NCBI GenBank assembly: GCA_029562645.1
Contig: JAKQUI010000033.1
Coordinates: 1 to 59,145, forward strand
DNA: 59,145 nt
Direction of reading: 5' to 3'
DNA from: Spirochaetota bacterium
GTDB taxonomy: Bacteria > Spirochaetota > UBA4802 > JAKQUI01
The notes beneath the pieces are model-generated. The model ran no database searches. It was not told the DNA's origin and was given only the letters and a program-made list of their open reading frames with translations. This document shows positions 42,853 to 51,371 of this stretch, one piece after another. Made by a program: the position numbers and the translations under genes. Position 1 is the stretch's first letter. Each line of letters begins with the position of its first letter.

Positions 42853-43727
42853 AACTCGTAGCTCTGGCGCTCGGCAGCGGCAAAGAGGTGCAGGTTGATC
42901 CCCTTCTCGGCGATCTTCGCGCGATAGTGCTCGACGATATAGTCGAGCTCGGCGTCGGTGCGCAGTGGGTCGTGGTGGAACATGAACACGCGCTTCACCC
43001 CGCCGCCCGCGGCCATATTGAGGGCGTGATGCACCGTGCTGTGCCCCCACCCGCGCTTTTTCTCGTACTCGGCGGGCAGATACTGGCAGTCCGTGACCAG
43101 CGCGTCGGCCCCGGCGACGAAATCGGCCAGGCGGCGGTTCATCGCCTCCGCGGTCGCATCGACCTCGGGATCGCCGTCGTCATAGACGTTGTAGTACGGC
43201 TCGTTGTCCCCCAGGTACACGAACACCTTGTCCTCGTAGCGGACCTTGTAGCCCAGGCAATCGACCGGATGGTTGAGCTTGATGGTCTCGACCGTGAAAT
43301 TGCCCAGGACCAGGCGCTCCTCCGAGAGGTCGCGGTAGTCGATCGCCGCGACGAGCTCTTCCGTGCGCACGGGGAAAAAGGTGAAGCGCATCTGCTTGCC
43401 GAAGATGTCCGCGATGGTGAACTCGTGGGTCGCGGGGCCGTAGATCGTGGCGCTGTTTCCGGGGATGTACACCGGCGTGAAAAACGGAAAGCCGTCGATG
43501 TGGTCCCAGTGCGGGTGCGAGATCATGATATGGAAGGAATACTTTTTCGACAGGTCCAGACTGTCGCCTAACGTCCGCAGGCCGGTTCCCGCGTCGAAGA
43601 TGATCCAGTCGCCGCGGTCGGACCGGAGCTCGAGACAGGAGGTGTTCCCCCCGTACTTCGCGGTCGCCTGCCCGGGAACCGGGATCGACCCGCGAACGCC
43701 CCAGAATGTAAGCCGCAGCGTGCCCAT
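42849..43727 (-). CDS. Metallo-beta-lactamase-fold hydrolase
   Basis: This 292-residue MBL-fold protein shows FWGVRGSIPVPG at the start, typical of the PhnP/cAMP-phosphodiesterase-like branch. The metal motif is SHPHWDHIDG (about 81-90), with HP and H ligands later (KLNHPVD, LGDN, FHHDP). It could act on cyclic nucleotides or phosphodiesters; the substrate is not determined. It begins one base after the HDOD gene, so the two are cotranscribed. Confidence 0.88.
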   Translation of the reverse strand: MGTLRLTFWGVRGSIPVPGQATAKYGGNTSCLELRSDRGDWIIFDAGTGLRTLGDSLDLSKKYSFHIMISHPHWDHIDGFPFFTPVYIPGNSATIYGPATHEFTIADIFGKQMRFTFFPVRTEELVAAIDYRDLSEERLVLGNFTVETIKLNHPVDCLGYKVRYEDKVFVYLGDNEPYYNVYDDGDPEVDATAEAMNRRLADFVAGADALVTDCQYLPAEYEKKRGWGHSTVHHALNMAAGGGVKRVFMFHHDPLRTDAELDYIVEHYRAKIAEKGINLHLFAAAERQSYEF

Positions 43728-43728
43728 T

Positions 43729-44577
43729 CTATCCCAGAAAGAGCTTCGCCTTGCTGATCTCCTCGCCGATGCTGGCGAGCGTGCCGAAGGCCGTCTCCTC
43801 GTTGAGCTGGAGCACTTCCCACACCTCCTCGGGGATCGGCTCGATGCGGTGATTTCCGCTGAACCCCACCTTGAGGATCTTCACGAAGGTGTCGGCGACC
43901 GACACCACCATCGAGAACACCGCCGCGGACCCGCTGGTGACCGGGCGATGATGCTTCCCCATGGCGTACAGGAGATTGTTCTCGAAGCGCCATTTCTTGC
44001 CGATCGCGATGCCGATCTCCTCGTGCGTGAGGCCGATCACGCGCTTCTCGATGTCGGTGATCGCGCCCGCGTTTTTCTCCGAGAGCGCGAGAATCTTGTC
44101 CATCATCTCCGGAAAGAAATTATTGACCAGCACCTTGCCGATGTCGTGGATCAGCCCCGCGATGAAGTACTCCTCGAGCAGCTTGTCCTCGACCCCGAGG
44201 CGCTTGGCGATCATCTTCGAGGCGACGGCCACGCCGAGCGAGTGCCGCCAGAAGTCCTCGCCGTCGAGCCCGGTCTTGCCCTTGAGGCTCACCTGGCCCA
44301 GGAAGGCCGACGAGAGCGCGACGTTCTTGATGGTGTTCACGCCCAGCATCACCACCGCCTGCTTGAGGGAGCTGACCACCTGCGGGAGGCCGAAATACGC
44401 CGAGTTGACCATGCGAATCACCTTCGCGGTGAGCACCGGATCGAGCTGGATGACGTCGGTGAGGTCCTGCGCGGAGGCGTTGATATTGTTGGCGACCTCG
44501 TTGATCTTGTGGATCACCGGGGAAAGGCTGGGCATTCGGTCGATGGAGTCCTTGACCTGCTCGTGAACGCTCTTCAT
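43729..44577 (-). CDS. HDOD-domain signalling protein
   Basis: This 282-residue protein consists of one HDOD domain (helical, HD-related but usually non-catalytic), with PVLTAKVIRMVNSAYFG, AVVMLGVNTIKNVAL, and AGLIHDIGKVLVNNFFP, in which the HD pair is retained. Such proteins take part in two-component and second-messenger signalling. Start at the ATG at 44577; a start 21 bases earlier is also open. A tiny membrane peptide gene precedes it. Confidence 0.85.
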   Translation of the reverse strand: MKSVHEQVKDSIDRMPSLSPVIHKINEVANNINASAQDLTDVIQLDPVLTAKVIRMVNSAYFGLPQVVSSLKQAVVMLGVNTIKNVALSSAFLGQVSLKGKTGLDGEDFWRHSLGVAVASKMIAKRLGVEDKLLEEYFIAGLIHDIGKVLVNNFFPEMMDKILALSEKNAGAITDIEKRVIGLTHEEIGIAIGKKWRFENNLLYAMGKHHRPVTSGSAAVFSMVVSVADTFVKILKVGFSGNHRIEPIPEEVWEVLQLNEETAFGTLASIGEEISKAKLFLG

Positions 44578-44587
44578 GACACCCGCG

Positions 44588-44689
44588 CTAGTTGGCACGC
44601 CAGTACACGAAATCGATGAGAATCATGGCCCAGAAAAACGCCGTGTAGAACACGGCAAGGGCGAAGAGGATCTTCTGTAACCTGTGCAT
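44588..44689 (-). CDS. 33-residue single-helix membrane peptide
   Basis: This short ORF starts at the ATG at 44689 after GGGGTG and stops at 44588, ten bases before the HDOD start. The product has a basic start (MHRLQK), one hydrophobic helix with many aromatic residues, and ends YWRAN. It resembles other stress-linked small membrane proteins only by build. It is too short for routine gene calling. Confidence 0.45.
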   Translation of the reverse strand: MHRLQKILFALAVFYTAFFWAMILIDFVYWRAN

Positions 44690-44722
44690 AACACCCCGTC
44701 GGCGCGATGGGCCCGGTATAGC

Positions 44723-45940
44723 CTACCGGGTTTTTTTGTCATCACTCTTTTTTGTTTCGTCCTTCGGCGGCTGCGCGGCATCCTTCTTCGGCTCCTCGCC
44801 CTTCTTGTCGATATCGTCGACGACCTTGAGCCGGCTCGCGAATTCGTCCATGAGGGTCTTCTGGTCCTTCCGCGTGCGCATGTAATTGTCGTAGTGCTGC
44901 TTGATGAGCGCGGCGTAATTAATGTCGCCCGCCGCGGGGGCCTCGCCCTTCCCGTCCCCCTTGCGCGCGGAGAGCACCTCAAGCGTCGCCTGGATCAGCT
45001 TGAAGTTGAAATCGTCCACGTACTCGCGCATGATATCCTCGGCGCGGTCGAACTCGTTCTGGAGAATGTGCTGCGCGGTGCTGCGCTCCTTGCGGAACCG
45101 GACCTTCTTCTCGAGACGCTTTTCGAAGGCATCATCCTTGTCGGCCTCGCCCGGTTGTTTCGCGGCGGTCCCGGCGGGCGCGCCCTTTGCGTCCTTCGCC
45201 GGCTCGTCCTTCTTGGGTGCGGCCGCCTCCTCCTTCTCGTGGGCCTCGTAGGACTTGTCCATCTCGTCGATATAGGTCTTGCCCGATTTCTTCAAAAAGC
45301 GGTTAAAGAACTTGCTCCCCGACTCGCGCTCCATCTCCAGCAGGTGGATGAAGATATCGCGCTTCAGGTCGTCTTTGCGGCTTTCATACAACGCCAGCAG
45401 GCCGTAGCGTTTCGCCCGGCGCGAGAACTTGAGGCCGTCAATATACTTGAAGATCTTGTACGAATACAGCTTCGGGTTCGACGCGTCGCCGATGGTCTCG
45501 AAGTTTTTACTGATGGAGCGGTCGCGGTAGGCCAGCGTGAGATACAGCCGCGCGCGCGGGTTCTTCGATTTGATGATGTCCGGGGCCAGCTTGTCCAGGA
45601 GGTTCTTGGTGTCCTCGAGATAGACGTTCCGCAGGATGTCCAGATACAGCGCGGCCCCTTTGTTCTGAGAGGAGCGGATATTGCGAAACGAGTTCTTGTA
45701 GTCGGACTGAAGGAAGAATACCTGCGCGTTGAAATGGAGCTGGTAGATCTCGAAAAACTTCTCCTTGGCGTCCCCGGCCCGTTCCGCGCCAAAGTTGGTG
45801 ACGCAGAGATTCAGAAAATCAATGAAGTATTTGTTCTCCTTGAGCATCCGCTCGGCCGTGCTCTGGTCGGAAAAGGGATACGCCGGGAGCGCGCACAGCG
45901 CAAGGATGATAACGGTCATGAGTATGCGCACGGGATTCAC
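44723..45940 (-). CDS. Exported helical protein with Lys/Glu-rich linker
   Basis: This 405-residue protein has a signal peptide (about residues 1-22, ALPAYPF), followed by a helical domain (about 25-225), a low-complexity Lys/Ala/Pro/Glu linker (about 235-275), a second helical part (about 280-370) and a charged tail. No family name is known to me; the pattern RMLKENKYFIDFLNLCV is of a kind seen in conserved spirochaetal proteins. Its stop codon lies inside a hairpin (44712-44730). Confidence 0.65.
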   Translation of the reverse strand: MNPVRILMTVIILALCALPAYPFSDQSTAERMLKENKYFIDFLNLCVTNFGAERAGDAKEKFFEIYQLHFNAQVFFLQSDYKNSFRNIRSSQNKGAALYLDILRNVYLEDTKNLLDKLAPDIIKSKNPRARLYLTLAYRDRSISKNFETIGDASNPKLYSYKIFKYIDGLKFSRRAKRYGLLALYESRKDDLKRDIFIHLLEMERESGSKFFNRFLKKSGKTYIDEMDKSYEAHEKEEAAAPKKDEPAKDAKGAPAGTAAKQPGEADKDDAFEKRLEKKVRFRKERSTAQHILQNEFDRAEDIMREYVDDFNFKLIQATLEVLSARKGDGKGEAPAAGDINYAALIKQHYDNYMRTRKDQKTLMDEFASRLKVVDDIDKKGEEPKKDAAQPPKDETKKSDDKKTR

Positions 45941-45969
45941 CTCATCAAGTATTCAACGCCACGGTCCGC

Positions 45970-46485
45970 TCAGTTTATGACGACCTCTTTGGTCGATACG
46001 ATTTTACCATCCAGAAGCGCCTTCACCCGATACCGTCCCGAGCGGGAGAAATACTCCCCCGGGATGTAGGCCGCAAGGCGCGGGAACGACTTCTCAATCT
46101 CATAGGTGATCTGCTTGTAATGCCGATACGCGCCGCCCTCGTGTATCTCGATCTCGATCACGGCCAAATCGGCATTGATCGTCTTTCCCTCCCTGCCGAC
46201 AAAAAAGTACACCCGGTCGTTCGCGGCGAAGCTGAGTTGCGCGCTGCCGGACTCCGCCGCCGGGTTGAGAATCTCATGGTTCGAAAGGACAAAAACCGCC
46301 TCCCCATAGCGCTTCGCATAGAAGATCAGATAGAACACCACGAAGAAGACCAGCAGGCCCAGCGCGACCTTGATGGCAAACCGCACCATTCCCCGATCCG
46401 GGCCTCTCAGCGACCCGAAGAATCCGCCCCGTCTGCTGCGACCGGAAAATGTCTCAACTCTATTGTCGTCATTTTCCCGTCCCAT
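45970..46485 (-). CDS. Single-pass membrane protein of unknown function
   Basis: This 171-residue protein has a basic, Gly/Arg-rich cytoplasmic start, one membrane helix (about 36-57, with LLVFFVVFYLIFYAK), and an extracytoplasmic beta-rich domain (about 65-170). No family is assigned. The ATG at 46485 follows GGAGGGG. It is 29 bases upstream of the exported helical protein and probably forms an operon with it. Confidence 0.65.
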   Translation of the reverse strand: MGRENDDNRVETFSGRSRRGGFFGSLRGPDRGMVRFAIKVALGLLVFFVVFYLIFYAKRYGEAVFVLSNHEILNPAAESGSAQLSFAANDRVYFFVGREGKTINADLAVIEIEIHEGGAYRHYKQITYEIEKSFPRLAAYIPGEYFSRSGRYRVKALLDGKIVSTKEVVIN

Positions 46486-46649
46486 GATAACCCCTCCGCA
46501 TCCCCGGTTGATATGAATCGCCGTTTTCACCGACCCGGCCGAGATAAAGGCTTCCGGATTCAATCCAAAAAGTCAACAATTTCAATTATTTAGTAAAAAA
46601 AATCGCACCGTAGGCACGGCAAATATTTGACCTGGATATGTTTTTTATA

Positions 46650-46677
46650 TTGACACAAAGACGCCGGACGTTAGTCT
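46650..46677 (+). promoter_or_regulatory. Promoter before the tail-anchored protein gene
   Basis: TTGACA, 16 bases, TAGTCT, about 82 bases before the start codon at 46760. The gap 46486-46759 holds nothing else gene-like; it is AT-rich. Confidence 0.45.
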
Positions 46678-46759
46678 TTTAATGGACAAGCCGATATTGT
46701 CACGACAATCCTAAACAGACAACAAGACCGATTGCAACCGTAAAAAACGATACCCGTTC

Positions 46760-47752
46760 ATGCCTGACGAAACCATTCAAAGCGCACATGTGGACGACGC
46801 CTCGATTGTAATCTACAAGGGGCGCTTTCGGTCCAACTCCCTGAGCCTCTACGGACTCTTCCTCATCGTGTTCAATCCCTACCGCGAGGTGGAAACGCAC
46901 AATGCGGTCGTGTCCACCTTCTCGTCGCTCTACGACTACGAGCCCCATACCGGATGGGAGCGGTACGAGGAGATGATCCTCGACATGAAATGGAAGGGGA
47001 CCTATAACAACAGCATGACCACCTCCCTCATGGACCAGCTGGGGAAAATTGCAACCGACGACCACCTGCGAAAACAGTTCGCCGATTACCTGAGCGACTA
47101 CCGCTACGACGCCATCGACTCGTCGGTCTTCGACATGGTCAACCGCGTGGTGCACGACAAGAACCTCGTCGTCGAATCAGGCATTCAGGAGCTCGGGCTC
47201 GCCGAATACCAGGAGACCAAGGACAAGCGCTACAAGTCATCCGGCAGCGCGACCAAATCGGGTCCGGCCCTCGAGGACGGCGCCGTCATCCTCTCCGTGG
47301 AGCCCATCCTCGCCCCCGTGAAGGGCAAGCCCATCTTCGAACTGAAGGTCGGCGACCGCATCATGACCAAAATCACGCCCAACTCGGACCGGGCGAACTA
47401 CTTCATCGACCTGCTCAATTTGCGCATCGAGAACCACGTCAAGCCGGTCCCGGCCGAGGTCATCGACATCAAGGCCGAGAGCCGCAATGACCCCATCGAG
47501 ATCCTCACGAAGATCGGGCCGGGGATCTACGGCAAGTGCGTCGAGGACGAAAAGCAGGTGAAGCTGCGCCTGTACGATCCCGCCATCGACGGGCCCCTCG
47601 CCAAACAGGGCACCGCGGGCAAGGCCGCAGCGAAGAAATCGGCCCCGGAAAAAAAGGACGCCGGGGGCATTTCCACGACCACGTATGTGATCATCGGGCT
47701 GTTCGTACTCATCCTGGTCATTTTCATCATGCTCATTATGATAAGCTTCTGA
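46760..47752 (+). CDS. C-terminally membrane-anchored hypothetical protein
   Basis: This 330-residue protein has no signal peptide, a soluble mixed domain (about 1-290) and a very hydrophobic C-terminal helix (about 305-328), so it is likely tail-anchored with a cytoplasmic domain. No family is recognised; an Ala/Lys-rich linker precedes the helix. It is preceded by a candidate promoter and followed by the small ORF and glnA. Confidence 0.6.
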   Translation: MPDETIQSAHVDDASIVIYKGRFRSNSLSLYGLFLIVFNPYREVETHNAVVSTFSSLYDYEPHTGWERYEEMILDMKWKGTYNNSMTTSLMDQLGKIATDDHLRKQFADYLSDYRYDAIDSSVFDMVNRVVHDKNLVVESGIQELGLAEYQETKDKRYKSSGSATKSGPALEDGAVILSVEPILAPVKGKPIFELKVGDRIMTKITPNSDRANYFIDLLNLRIENHVKPVPAEVIDIKAESRNDPIEILTKIGPGIYGKCVEDEKQVKLRLYDPAIDGPLAKQGTAGKAAAKKSAPEKKDAGGISTTTYVIIGLFVLILVIFIMLIMISF

Positions 47753-47836
47753 GTTTTGGGGCCGTTTCCGCCTCATGTGATCGCGCAAACCTGCCGATAG
47801 GGTAAGGGGGAAAAACCAACTGTCGGGAGGTGAGGT

Positions 47837-47965
47837 ATGTTCTATCTCCTTCTGCGTATGATTCACGACGATCTGTCGGAAGGGAGGATCTCGCAGGACG
47901 AATACCTGCGGGCGATCGAACGGCTGGCCCGAATACACGGTATCAGGAAAAACGGAATCAGGTAA
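47837..47965 (+). CDS. 42-residue protein directly upstream of glnA
   Basis: This ORF has a strong GGGAGGTGAG ribosome site and ends exactly one base before the glnA ATG (TAA then ATG). The product starts MFYLLLRMIHDD, then LSEGRISQDEYLRAIERL, which resembles the short SHOCT-type helix pair (small residue-Gly-Ile-x-x-Glu-Glu/Asp-Tyr/Phe pattern), and ends with a basic tail. It could be a glutamine-synthetase regulator or a leader peptide. Real coding is supported by the ribosome site and spacing. Confidence 0.6.
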   Translation: MFYLLLRMIHDDLSEGRISQDEYLRAIERLARIHGIRKNGIR

Positions 47966-49291
47966 ATGGACCAGGACAAGGAATACGTACTCAAGCTCGC
48001 TCACGCGAACAAGGTGAAGTTTATCCGCTTGTGGTTCACCGACATTCTCGGCTTCCTCAAGAGCTTCGCCATCACCATCGAGGAGCTCGAGGACGCCCTG
48101 GCGGAGGGGGTCCGCTTCGACGGGTCCACCCTGCTCGGGTTCGCGCGCGACGACGAGCGGGAGATGATCGCCTTGCCCGACGCATCGACATTCCGCATAC
48201 TGCCCTGGCGCCCGCGGGAGGACTCGGTCGCGCGCATCTTCTGCGACATCCACCTGACCGACATGTCCCCCTTCGAGGGCGATCCGCGCTATGTGCTCAA
48301 GCGCAATCTCACGAAGGCCGCCGAAAAGGGCTACACCTTCTATACCGGACCGGAGATCGAGTTCTTCTTTTTCAAAAACGCCCATTCCACCGAGACCCTG
48401 GACACGGGCGGCTATTTCGACCTTACGCCGCTCGACACCGCCAGCGACTACCGGCGCCGCGCGGTGCTCATCCTCGAGGAGATGGACATCGGCGTCATCT
48501 CGTCCCATCACGAGGCCGCCTACAGTCAGCACGAGATCGACCTGCGGCACGAGGACGCCCTCACCATGGCCGACAACATCATGACCTTCAAGCTCATCGC
48601 CAAGGAGATCGGCCAGCTCAACGGGATCCACACCTCGTTCATGCCCAAGCCCATCACCGACCAGAACGGCTCGGGCATGCACATCCACCAGTCGCTCTTC
48701 GCCGGCGAGTCGAACACCTTCTTCGATGCGGCCAAGCCGAACTTCCTGTCCGACATCGGGCGCGCCTATGTCGCGGGCCTGCTCAGGCACTGCAAGGAGT
48801 TCTTCGCCATCAGCAACCAGTGGGTCAACTCGTACAAGCGGCTGCAATACGGCTTCGAGTCGCCCACCCACATCTCCTGGGGCCTGGGCAACAACACGTC
48901 GCTCATTCGCGTTCCGCAATGTCCGAAGCACAAGCCCAATTCTCAGCGCGTCGAGCTGCGCAATCCCGATCCCGCATGCAACCCGTACCTGCTCTTCTCG
49001 GCGATCCTCGCCAGCGGCCTCAAGGGGATCGAGGAGGGCTATACCCTGCCCGAACCCTTCGACATGAAACCGGGAACGCAGCAACGGGAAAGCCTCGGGC
49101 GGCAGGGGATCGATCCCATCCCTGAAAGCCTGCGGGAGGCCCTTCGGCACCTCGAGGGCAGCGCGCTCATGGAAGATACGCTGGGCCCCTTCATCAAGAA
49201 TGCCTTTATCCAGAACAAGCTCATGGAAATCGAGAAGTTCAACATCCACGTGACCGATTTTGAGCTCAAAGAGTACCTCCCCAGGCTCTAG
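47966..49291 (+). CDS. glnA: Glutamine synthetase type I
   Basis: This makes glutamine from glutamate, ammonia and ATP. The 441 residues carry GSI motifs: FDGSTLLGFA (compared with FDGSSIxGF), TGPEIEFFFF (metal Glu), SSHHEAAYSQHEIDL, MPKPITDQNGSGMHIHQSL, NSYKRL, and VELRNPDPACNPYLL. The length is that of the GSI-alpha subtype, and the Tyr adenylylation loop of GSI-beta is not seen, so it is probably not adenylylated. It starts directly after the small ORF. The 3' end overlaps the next gene by 32 bases. Confidence 0.92.
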   Translation: MDQDKEYVLKLAHANKVKFIRLWFTDILGFLKSFAITIEELEDALAEGVRFDGSTLLGFARDDEREMIALPDASTFRILPWRPREDSVARIFCDIHLTDMSPFEGDPRYVLKRNLTKAAEKGYTFYTGPEIEFFFFKNAHSTETLDTGGYFDLTPLDTASDYRRRAVLILEEMDIGVISSHHEAAYSQHEIDLRHEDALTMADNIMTFKLIAKEIGQLNGIHTSFMPKPITDQNGSGMHIHQSLFAGESNTFFDAAKPNFLSDIGRAYVAGLLRHCKEFFAISNQWVNSYKRLQYGFESPTHISWGLGNNTSLIRVPQCPKHKPNSQRVELRNPDPACNPYLLFSAILASGLKGIEEGYTLPEPFDMKPGTQQRESLGRQGIDPIPESLREALRHLEGSALMEDTLGPFIKNAFIQNKLMEIEKFNIHVTDFELKEYLPRL

Positions 49292-50366
49292 CGCCGTCGC
49301 GCTTGTCGGTTGCGGTCGGATCGGCCATCTCCTCGAGGATGATCCGCTCCGCTACAAGCCGTGCACGCATTACGGCGGCGCCGCCGCGGCGGGCATCACC
49401 ATCACCCATGCCTGCGACGTGAACGCCGGGCGGCTCGCCCGTTTCAGCGAGCGCGCGGGGATTCCCGAATCGAACCGCTTCGCCGAGTACCGCGCCCTCA
49501 TCACGGACGTCCGGCCCGGAATCGTCATCATCGCCACCTGGACGGACTCGCACGCCGAGATCGGCGCTCTCGCCGCTCGAAACGGAGCGCGCGTCATCAT
49601 GTGCGAAAAACCAATCGCCCACGACCTTGCCGCGGCGCGGCGTCTCATCTCCGCGTGCGCGCGCCATCGCGTCCGGCTCGTCGTGAACCACGAGCGCCGC
49701 TACGAAAGCCGCTATCGCGCCGTTCACGACATGCTCGCTAACGGCGTGATCGGCGAGGTCACGTCGGCATGGGGGTGCGTGCACACGGGCAACTACCGCG
49801 GGGCATCGCATCCGGGCGAGGGGGGCGGTCCCCTCCTCCACGACGGCACGCACCTCATCGACATCATCCGCTTTTTGCTGGGCGATATCCGCACCGTCGA
49901 GGGCGCCTTCACCAGGTCCGGCAGGCGCCGCGGCTACGAGGACCGCGCCACCGCATGGCTCACGACCCGCTCCGGAACGGATGTGTTCATCGAGGCGGGA
50001 GGCGGCAGGAAATATTTTTCCTTTGAACTGCACCTGTCGGGCACCGAGGGAAGAATCGTGATCGGGAACGGATACCAGGCCCTCTATCGCGCGCGACCGT
50101 CGCGACTGTACCGCGGATTTCGCGACCTCGTGGAAACGCCCTTTCCCGCCGTCGACGGCGTCAACTGCTTCACACGCGCCTACCGTGAGGTCAAACGGCT
50201 CGCGAATGATCCGGACGCCCCCATCACATCGAGCGGACGCGACGGCTACCGCGCGCTCGAGGCGGTCCACGCCGTTTACCTTTCGGCGTCGCAAAAGGGA
50301 AAAAGGGTTGAACTTCCCGTCAAACCGGGCATGATTGACCTTCGCGCGATTTTCAAACTCTCATAG
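49260..50366 (+). CDS. Gfo/Idh/MocA-family oxidoreductase
   Basis: This 368-residue NAD(P)-binding protein has a Rossmann motif VALVGCGRIGHLLEDD (about 13-28), VIMCEKPIAHDL (about 112-123) with the family EKP, and a C-terminal alpha/beta domain (GGGPLLHDGTHLIDIIRFLLGD). The substrate, probably a sugar or inositol derivative, is unknown. The only in-frame start is a TTG at 49260 inside glnA, without a clear ribosome site, so translation is likely coupled to glnA. Confidence 0.88.
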   Translation: MSSKSTSPGSSAVALVGCGRIGHLLEDDPLRYKPCTHYGGAAAAGITITHACDVNAGRLARFSERAGIPESNRFAEYRALITDVRPGIVIIATWTDSHAEIGALAARNGARVIMCEKPIAHDLAAARRLISACARHRVRLVVNHERRYESRYRAVHDMLANGVIGEVTSAWGCVHTGNYRGASHPGEGGGPLLHDGTHLIDIIRFLLGDIRTVEGAFTRSGRRRGYEDRATAWLTTRSGTDVFIEAGGGRKYFSFELHLSGTEGRIVIGNGYQALYRARPSRLYRGFRDLVETPFPAVDGVNCFTRAYREVKRLANDPDAPITSSGRDGYRALEAVHAVYLSASQKGKRVELPVKPGMIDLRAIFKLS

Positions 50367-50370
50367 CGAC

Positions 50371-50721
50371 ATGGAAAAGATGGAAATCAAGACGACACGT
50401 CCGTGGGACCGCACCGCGATGCTTCGCCTGTCCGGTAAGTTCAACATCGAGCAGGTGGTTCCGTTCGAGGAGGCGGTGGGCGATGCGCTGCAGGACGATG
50501 CCACGGCGCTCGGGATCGACATGTCGCACGTTGAATACGTCGATTCGTCGGCGATCGGCTGTCTCATCAAGTACGCGAACGTCACCAAGGGCAAGGGCGT
50601 GGACCTGTACCTGCTCGACCTCAAGCCGGACATCCGGCTCATCTTCAAAACCGCCTATCTCGACAAGTTTTTCAATTTTATCACGCACGAAGAGTTCAAG
50701 CGGCGGCGCAAGGACGCCTAG
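50371..50721 (+). CDS. STAS-domain anti-sigma-factor antagonist
   Basis: This 116-residue protein has the SpoIIAA-type STAS fold: FNIEQVVPFEEAV, and HVEYVDSSAIGCLIKYA with a phosphorylatable Ser in the DSS motif (about residue 58). It would bind an anti-sigma kinase; no partner kinase or phosphatase is nearby. The ATG at 50371 is preferred to the open frame at 50335. It converges on ribE with overlapping stop codons (50718-50721). Confidence 0.88.
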   Translation: MEKMEIKTTRPWDRTAMLRLSGKFNIEQVVPFEEAVGDALQDDATALGIDMSHVEYVDSSAIGCLIKYANVTKGKGVDLYLLDLKPDIRLIFKTAYLDKFFNFITHEEFKRRRKDA

Positions 50722-51371
50722 AGGAACCCCCCCTCGAAGAGCTTTCCCATGAGGCGTCGATCGGCATCGTCCGCACCGGACCCGCCGGCGGACAGCAGGC
50801 GCTCGACGTATTTCGCGAGGATATCGGTTTCGACGTTCACGGCGTCGCCGGCGCGCTTCTCGGTGAGCGTGGTCGCGCCGATCGTCTCGGGAATGAGATA
50901 GAGCGACACCGACGAATCCTCGACGGACACGACGGTCAGCGAGATCCCGTCGACGGCGATCGAGCCCTTCGCGGCGATGTACCGCATCAGCCCGGCCGGG
51001 ACCGCTAGCGTTATGCGCAATCCAGACACATCCCGCTCGACCGCGCGTATGGTCGCGGTGCCGTCGACGTGCCCCTGCACGATGTGCCCGCCCAGGCGAG
51101 ACGAAAGCGTGAGCGCGCGCTCCAGGTTGACCCGCCGTCCCGGCCGGAAGGAGCCCAACGTGGTCACGCCCGCCGTGACCGATGAGGCGAAAACCGTAAA
51201 GACGCTCTCCGTGCAGGAGGTCACGGTCTGGCAGGCGCCGTCAATCGAGATGGAATCGCCCACGCGCATCCCCGCGCACACCGCCTTCGCCGACACGGCC
51301 ATGACAAGCCCCGACCCCGCCGTTTCGACCCGCGCGACGGATCCGATCTCCTCGATAAGTCCGGTAAACAT
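50718..51371 (-). CDS. ribE: Riboflavin synthase alpha subunit
   Basis: This catalyses the dismutation of two lumazines to riboflavin. The 217 residues contain two related barrel domains: MFTGLIEEIG and DGACQTV in the first, GHIVQGHVDGTATI and DGISLTVV in the second. Normal length. The ATG at 51371 follows GGGGAGGGGAG and overlaps the ribD stop by one base. Last gene of the minus-strand run. No FMN riboswitch is visible, because the leader would lie far upstream in secD/yajC. Confidence 0.93.
   Translation of the reverse strand: MFTGLIEEIGSVARVETAGSGLVMAVSAKAVCAGMRVGDSISIDGACQTVTSCTESVFTVFASSVTAGVTTLGSFRPGRRVNLERALTLSSRLGGHIVQGHVDGTATIRAVERDVSGLRITLAVPAGLMRYIAAKGSIAVDGISLTVVSVEDSSVSLYLIPETIGATTLTEKRAGDAVNVETDILAKYVERLLSAGGSGADDADRRLMGKLFEGGFL

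Noticed and set aside
44712-44737. Hairpin CCCGGTA/TACCGGG with seven T on the plus strand, considered as a terminator
   Set aside because: The T-run faces the plus strand, where no gene is transcribed into it; on the minus strand the A-run precedes the stem. The stop codon of the minus-strand gene lies inside it, so its role is unclear.
47237-49249. 670-residue open frame opposite glnA
   Set aside because: Shadow of glnA and its neighbour; no domain is visible.
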